DNA from: Candidatus Desulfosporosinus nitrosoreducens
GTDB lineage: Bacteria; Bacillota; Desulfitobacteriia; Desulfitobacteriales; Desulfitobacteriaceae
Length of the DNA stretch: 64,000 bases
Direction: 5' to 3'
NCBI RefSeq assembly: GCF_030954495.1
Contig: NZ_JAVHUW010000083.1
Location: 62,001-126,000, forward strand
Below, piece after piece: positions 60,394 to 64,000 of this stretch (its first letter is position 1; every line of letters begins with the position of its first letter). The notes beneath the pieces were generated by a model. That model did no database searches. It had not been told where the DNA came from and was given only the letters and a program-made list of their open reading frames with translations. Both the position numbers and the translations under genes were made by a program.

Positions 60394-62292
60394 TTAAATT
60401 TGAATATCCATTTTTTTAATCTTTCTGTAGAGAGTATTTCGTCCGATACCCAGAAGTTTGGCAGCCGGAGCAATCTTACCCTTGGTTTGACCGAGGGCAT
60501 AGAGGATGGCCTGCTTAGCCTGCTGCTCCAATAAAGGTTCCGGTTCGGTTTCCGGAACGAAGAGCTTGAATTCATCCGGCAAATCCTTGGTGGTAAGGAA
60601 AGGGCCATCTGCCAGAGCAACCATACTTTCGATGCAATTTTCAAGCTCCCGAACATTTCCGGGCCAGGGATAGGCCAGTAAGTGTTCATAAACCTCTTCA
60701 TGAATTCCCAGGAGCGGGTTGCCAAAAGATTCGCATGCTTTACGAATGAAATAGGGAACTAAATCCCGAATGTCTTCAATACGTTCGCGCAATGGGGGCA
60801 ATTCCAGGGTTACGACTTTTAGACGGTAATACAAATCCAGGCGGAACCGTTCCCTTGCAACCAGTGCGGAAAGGTCTTCATGCGAGGCCGCAATGACTCT
60901 AACGTCAATTTTTGTGGTTTTTGTATCGCCTATGCGCGAAACTTCCTTTTCCTGCAGTGTTCTGAGCAGTGCGACTTGAGCATTTAGGGGCATGTCGCCA
61001 ATTTCGTCAAGGAAAATAGTACCTTTTTCGGCTAATTCGAATTTCCCGGGTTTCCCGCCCCGGCGGGCTCCGGTGAAAGCGCCTTCCACATAACCGAATA
61101 GCTCGCTTTCAACGAGGGAAGCGGATAATGAGGCACAGTTTAAGGCTATAAAGGGAGCTTCACGGCGCGGGCTAAGCTGATGAATTGTGCGGGCAATTAT
61201 TTCCTTGCCGGTTCCGCTTTCGCCGTGAATGAGAACTGAGGAGTGAGTCGCGGCAACTTTTGAAGCTCGTGCCAGAATTTGCCGGGTAGCTTGGCTGTGC
61301 CCGATCCACAAGGGCTTAGGGCATATCATTGAAGAATCTTTGGCTATTTCCAGTGTTCCGACGATACCTAAAGAATGGCCGGCTTCGTCGACTACCCGCT
61401 TGAGGTGAGAGGCTATCTCTTTTCCTGAGTGATTTTTCAGGTGTAAGTCCAGAGAATGTCCGCTCAACATCCAGCCTTTCGGTGAACTGAAGATGTCTCC
61501 CGCGAGTTGGCCGATGATGTCTTCTTGTCTGCGGCCAAGCAATGCCGCCCCGAAGGCGTTGATATTAGTGACGACGCCGTTGCGGTCAATGGCCAGAAAT
61601 CCCTGTTTCAGGAGTGAGGAGGCTAACTTGGCTCCTTCCTGGTAAAATTTCAGCTGATTCTCTAAATCGAAGAGCTGTAAATTTTTTTCGATCATATTTG
61701 CGCCCATCCTCGCGACATACAAGACCTTTTCGCGATCATGGCTGGCTTCCCCGCTAATATCCAAAACACCGATTGGAGTTCCTTGACTGTTCTGAATTGG
61801 CGCAGCCCAGCAGGCCAGAAAGTGATTATCGCGTACGAAGTGTTCCCAGCCCAGGACAGAAATGGGTGCATTGTCGCGCAGTGCGATGCCGATGGCGTTG
61901 GTTCCCCTGATTTCTTCACGCCAACTGGCGCCGGGGCTCAAATTCACCTTCTGAGCTTTACTCATAAAAGGCGCGTCGCCCGTGGCTTCAATAATGTATC
62001 CTTCGTAATCACAAAGCAGAACTGTATAGCTGGTGCTGGTGCCTCCAAGTAAGCTGAAAATATAAGGCAAAACAGGCTTACTGGCGCGGATCAAAGCGTC
62101 CTGGGCATCCCGGCGCTCATTAAGACGAGGTTTAGAGAGAATATCCTGATTAGAGGTTAGCGTATGATCAACTCGATATTCTTTGCTTCGCTGCCAGGAG
62201 CGGTAGATGGAAGGAGCTACTTCCGCTTCAACGCTTTCTCCATTCATAAAGCGAGTCCAATGGTTAGACAACTCTCTCCCTTCCTTCTCCAT
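60394..62292 (-). CDS. Sigma-54-dependent transcriptional activator (AcoR-like)
   Basis: 632 aa bacterial enhancer-binding protein. N-terminal GAF domain (about 75-205), PAS-like domain (about 225-315), AAA+ domain with Walker A GESGTGKE (357-364), the sigma-54 contact GAFTGA (404-409) and Walker B FLDEIGDMP, then a Fis-type helix-turn-helix at the end (GKIAPAAKLLGIGRNTLYRKIKK). Activates sigma-54 promoters in response to a small ligand, as AcoR does for acetoin. No target operon is adjacent, so the signal is unknown. The start is ATG 62292. Confidence 0.94.
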   Translation of the reverse strand: MEKEGRELSNHWTRFMNGESVEAEVAPSIYRSWQRSKEYRVDHTLTSNQDILSKPRLNERRDAQDALIRASKPVLPYIFSLLGGTSTSYTVLLCDYEGYIIEATGDAPFMSKAQKVNLSPGASWREEIRGTNAIGIALRDNAPISVLGWEHFVRDNHFLACWAAPIQNSQGTPIGVLDISGEASHDREKVLYVARMGANMIEKNLQLFDLENQLKFYQEGAKLASSLLKQGFLAIDRNGVVTNINAFGAALLGRRQEDIIGQLAGDIFSSPKGWMLSGHSLDLHLKNHSGKEIASHLKRVVDEAGHSLGIVGTLEIAKDSSMICPKPLWIGHSQATRQILARASKVAATHSSVLIHGESGTGKEIIARTIHQLSPRREAPFIALNCASLSASLVESELFGYVEGAFTGARRGGKPGKFELAEKGTIFLDEIGDMPLNAQVALLRTLQEKEVSRIGDTKTTKIDVRVIAASHEDLSALVARERFRLDLYYRLKVVTLELPPLRERIEDIRDLVPYFIRKACESFGNPLLGIHEEVYEHLLAYPWPGNVRELENCIESMVALADGPFLTTKDLPDEFKLFVPETEPEPLLEQQAKQAILYALGQTKGKIAPAAKLLGIGRNTLYRKIKKMDIQI

Positions 62293-62452
62293 GAATGATT
62301 TTATAATTCAGAATAACATAAATATTCAAACCGGACAACTAATAGGTAAGATGTAAAAACTTAGAGTATGCCACGATGGAAAAACAGCAAAGTAAAATGC
62401 CTGTCACTTGTAATCAAATAATACAAACCGGTAGTGAAATAAAGGAGCAAGT

Positions 62453-62501
62453 ACTAAAATAACTGGCAAAGACCTTATCGTTCTTTGCCAGTTATTTTAG
62501 T
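62453..62501 (-). terminator. 20-bp perfect hairpin terminator
   Basis: Twenty consecutive base pairs (62453-62472 / 62482-62501; core AACTGGCAAAGA / TCTTTGCCAGTT) around a 9-nt loop. AT-rich ends supply A and T runs. It lies between the MoeA-like gene's stop (62534) and the activator start, so it ends the leftward MoeA-like transcript. Confidence 0.85.
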
Positions 62502-62533
62502 TTGGAATAATTTAATTATGGAATTAATGATAT

Positions 62534-63556
62534 TTATTTACCGAAAGAACATTGAGGATAGGTGCAGACCGGGCAGTCAAGGCAGAGTCCGCCATGTCCC
62601 AGCTTGACGATGTCAAGGCGGGACAGCCGCTCTCCTGTGAGCAGGCGCGGGGCGAATAAATCAAAGGCGGTTGTTTTAGAATACATAACACATCCAGGTA
62701 AGCCTAGAATGGGAACATCCCCCATGTAGGCGAGTAAAAACATGGCGCCGGGCAAAACAGGGGCACCGTAGGTGATGAGTTCAGCTCCCATCTCTTTGAT
62801 AGCTGTTGGTGTGACATCGTCCGGGTCGACGGACATCCCTCCGCTGACCAGAATCATCTCTGCACCCTGGCTTAAATAATCGCGAATACAGCTTTGGATT
62901 CTTGAGACATCATCACTGGCGAGGGTTTGTCCCAGAACAACCGATCCCCAGCTTTCGACTTTTGCGCGCAGAACGGGTCCAAACTTATCCTGGATTATGC
63001 CATGAAAAACTTCGCTTCCTGTTGTGACAATTCCAACCTTAAGGGATTTCATGGGACGAACTTCAAGAAGGGGGGATGAAAACGTGCCGGCAATTCGTTC
63101 CGCTTCGAGAATCACTTTTTCGTCAATCATCAGAGGAACGACACGAGTCCCGGCTACCTTATCTCCTTTTTTTACAGGGCGATGATTGTGGAGAGTTGAG
63201 AAAACAATATATTCTAAAGTATTCAAAGCTAAAATGCCCTCTTCGGAGACATAAAGAATACCGTCCTGGGCGGCCGAGAGTGTGACCTTCCCTTCTTTAG
63301 GCGAATCGTAAACGAGTCCTGGTCCGGACGCAGCCTGAGCGAGACGTTCAGCAGCTTCATTTTCATGAATAAGGCCGGGCGTTTGATCCCAAACATAAAT
63401 ATGCTCTTTCCCCATACTTAATAAAACAGGAATATCTTCTTCTTGGACAACATGTCCCTTGCGAAAGCGGGGACCTTTGGAAACACCGGGGATAATTTGC
63501 GTCATATCATGGATCAGAACAGAGCCGACTGAATCTTGCACTTTGATTTTTTCCAT
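62534..63556 (-). CDS. MoeA-like molybdopterin-binding protein
   Basis: 340 aa. The MoaB/Mog/MoeA domain is visible: GIVTTGSEVFHG, ILVSGGMSVDPDDVTPTAIK, then VPILGLPGCVMYSKTTAFDLF. N- and C-terminal regions differ from standard MoeA (411 aa), so it is a shorter relative. The last 25 residues hold CLDCPVCTYPQC, an unusual cysteine tail that could bind Zn or Fe-S. ATG 63556 is preferred, 8 nt after GGAGG; TTG 63571 abuts the site. Role in molybdenum cofactor handling, or regulation by molybdenum, is inferred. Confidence 0.82.
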   Translation of the reverse strand: MEKIKVQDSVGSVLIHDMTQIIPGVSKGPRFRKGHVVQEEDIPVLLSMGKEHIYVWDQTPGLIHENEAAERLAQAASGPGLVYDSPKEGKVTLSAAQDGILYVSEEGILALNTLEYIVFSTLHNHRPVKKGDKVAGTRVVPLMIDEKVILEAERIAGTFSSPLLEVRPMKSLKVGIVTTGSEVFHGIIQDKFGPVLRAKVESWGSVVLGQTLASDDVSRIQSCIRDYLSQGAEMILVSGGMSVDPDDVTPTAIKEMGAELITYGAPVLPGAMFLLAYMGDVPILGLPGCVMYSKTTAFDLFAPRLLTGERLSRLDIVKLGHGGLCLDCPVCTYPQCSFGK

Positions 63557-63579
63557 TGTGATAGCCTCCAATACATTTT

Positions 63580-63605
63580 GGAAGACGTGGTTTACACGTC
63601 CTGGA
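63580..63605 (-). promoter_or_regulatory. 5' UTR hairpin of MoeA-like gene
   Basis: GACGTG / CACGTC with a 5-nt loop, about 30 nt before the start. No known molybdenum-cofactor riboswitch is recognised. The rest of 63606-64000 has no long gene. Confidence 0.35.
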
Positions 63606-63793
63606 GTGGATTAAATTGTATAGATTAATTGTCAAAGGTTTATAGTAACCGAGAGCAGACAAATTGTTCCTTATATTATGGTATCGTATCGGCGACAACA
63701 GGTCAAGTCAGAGCTTTTCTTGCCGGAAAATAGCGGAACACTGTTGGCTTTATCCCTAAAGTGCTTCGGCAAAGCGTATCCTGGAGAGTTGGG

Positions 63794-63821
63794 TTGACAA
63801 AGTAAGGTTATGGAATAAACT
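63794..63821 (+). promoter_or_regulatory. Putative forward promoter at right edge
   Basis: TTGACA (63794-63799), 16-bp spacer, TAAACT (63816-63821). It would drive a gene beyond the window. Confidence 0.4.
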
Positions 63822-64000
63822 TAGTGAAATAAGGTTTTAATTTTTGAGAGTATGGCTTATATTAAGGGAGTGGATCTGGCTCTTCTGCTTAACAGGCCAT
63901 AAAAGCTAAAGCGCCTAAAAATCTTTTTAGTTTGTCCTTTGAAGCAGCATAAAAATGATGAAATCGCGATAAATAAGACTAAGCGCAGATTTAATGACGC

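Noticed and set aside
1..64000. CRISPR array
   Set aside because: No series of regularly spaced identical repeats; the GTCAA cluster is too short and the unit too small.

Overview
The window looks like a chromosome of an endospore-forming, strictly anaerobic clostridium of the Peptococcaceae/Desulfitobacteriaceae type (Desulfosporosinus- or Desulfitobacterium-like). This is an inference. It rests on spoIVA, the order cmk-plsC-ispH/S1-(ftsW)-DUF512-der-plsY-gpsA-spoIVA, a membrane-bound NiFe hydrogenase, corrinoid methyl-transfer genes and many TTG/GTG starts behind strong GGAGG ribosome binding sites. No rRNA is present; one tRNA gene and one 3' tRNA duplicate are.

Layout. 1-2305: 3' end of a NiFe hydrogenase large-subunit gene and its cytochrome b. 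2648-13450: housekeeping block for nucleotides, phospholipid, isoprenoid, cell wall, ribosome assembly and spore coat. Its DUF512 gene is gutted by an internal deletion plus a nonsense codon. 14059-15488: enoyl-CoA hydratase and an ACT protein. 15647-21228: tRNA-Pro(GGG) followed by a 5.5-kb, very AT-rich island bounded by a 45-bp duplication of the tRNA 3' end. The island holds a frameshifted integrase, a UG/Abi-like reverse transcriptase translationally coupled to a PD-(D/E)XK nuclease-like protein, and a HEPN-motif protein. The HEPN gene is flanked by two diverged 89-nt repeats that share a covarying hairpin. 21229-25435: a graveyard with a second integrase remnant, an IS21 remnant, a dead hicA beside an intact hicB, and a DUF6173-like gene. 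25436-34598: AraC/EamA, B3/4, GNAT and nitroreductase genes, a CHASE3 hybrid kinase with response regulator and diguanylate cyclase, and a small ferritin-like protein. 34976-39533: two MFS exporters and a corrinoid protein with a UroD-type methyltransferase. 43656-47195: CobO-MeaB-mutase module whose active-site residues fit isobutyryl-CoA mutase. 47813-52144: KimA-like transporter, EFR1 flavodoxin-ferredoxin and FAD oxidoreductase. 52376-59788: tellurium-resistance-type (Ter) cluster with its CitE/PRTase/StiP/HAD biosynthetic genes. 60394-63556: sigma-54 activator and a MoeA-like protein.

The most novel-looking content is the tRNA-borne island, which I read as a candidate anti-phage cassette (RT + nuclease-like + HEPN, with structured RNA repeats). 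No function is shown by the sequence alone; the RT subclass, any cognate ncRNA and any activity are open.
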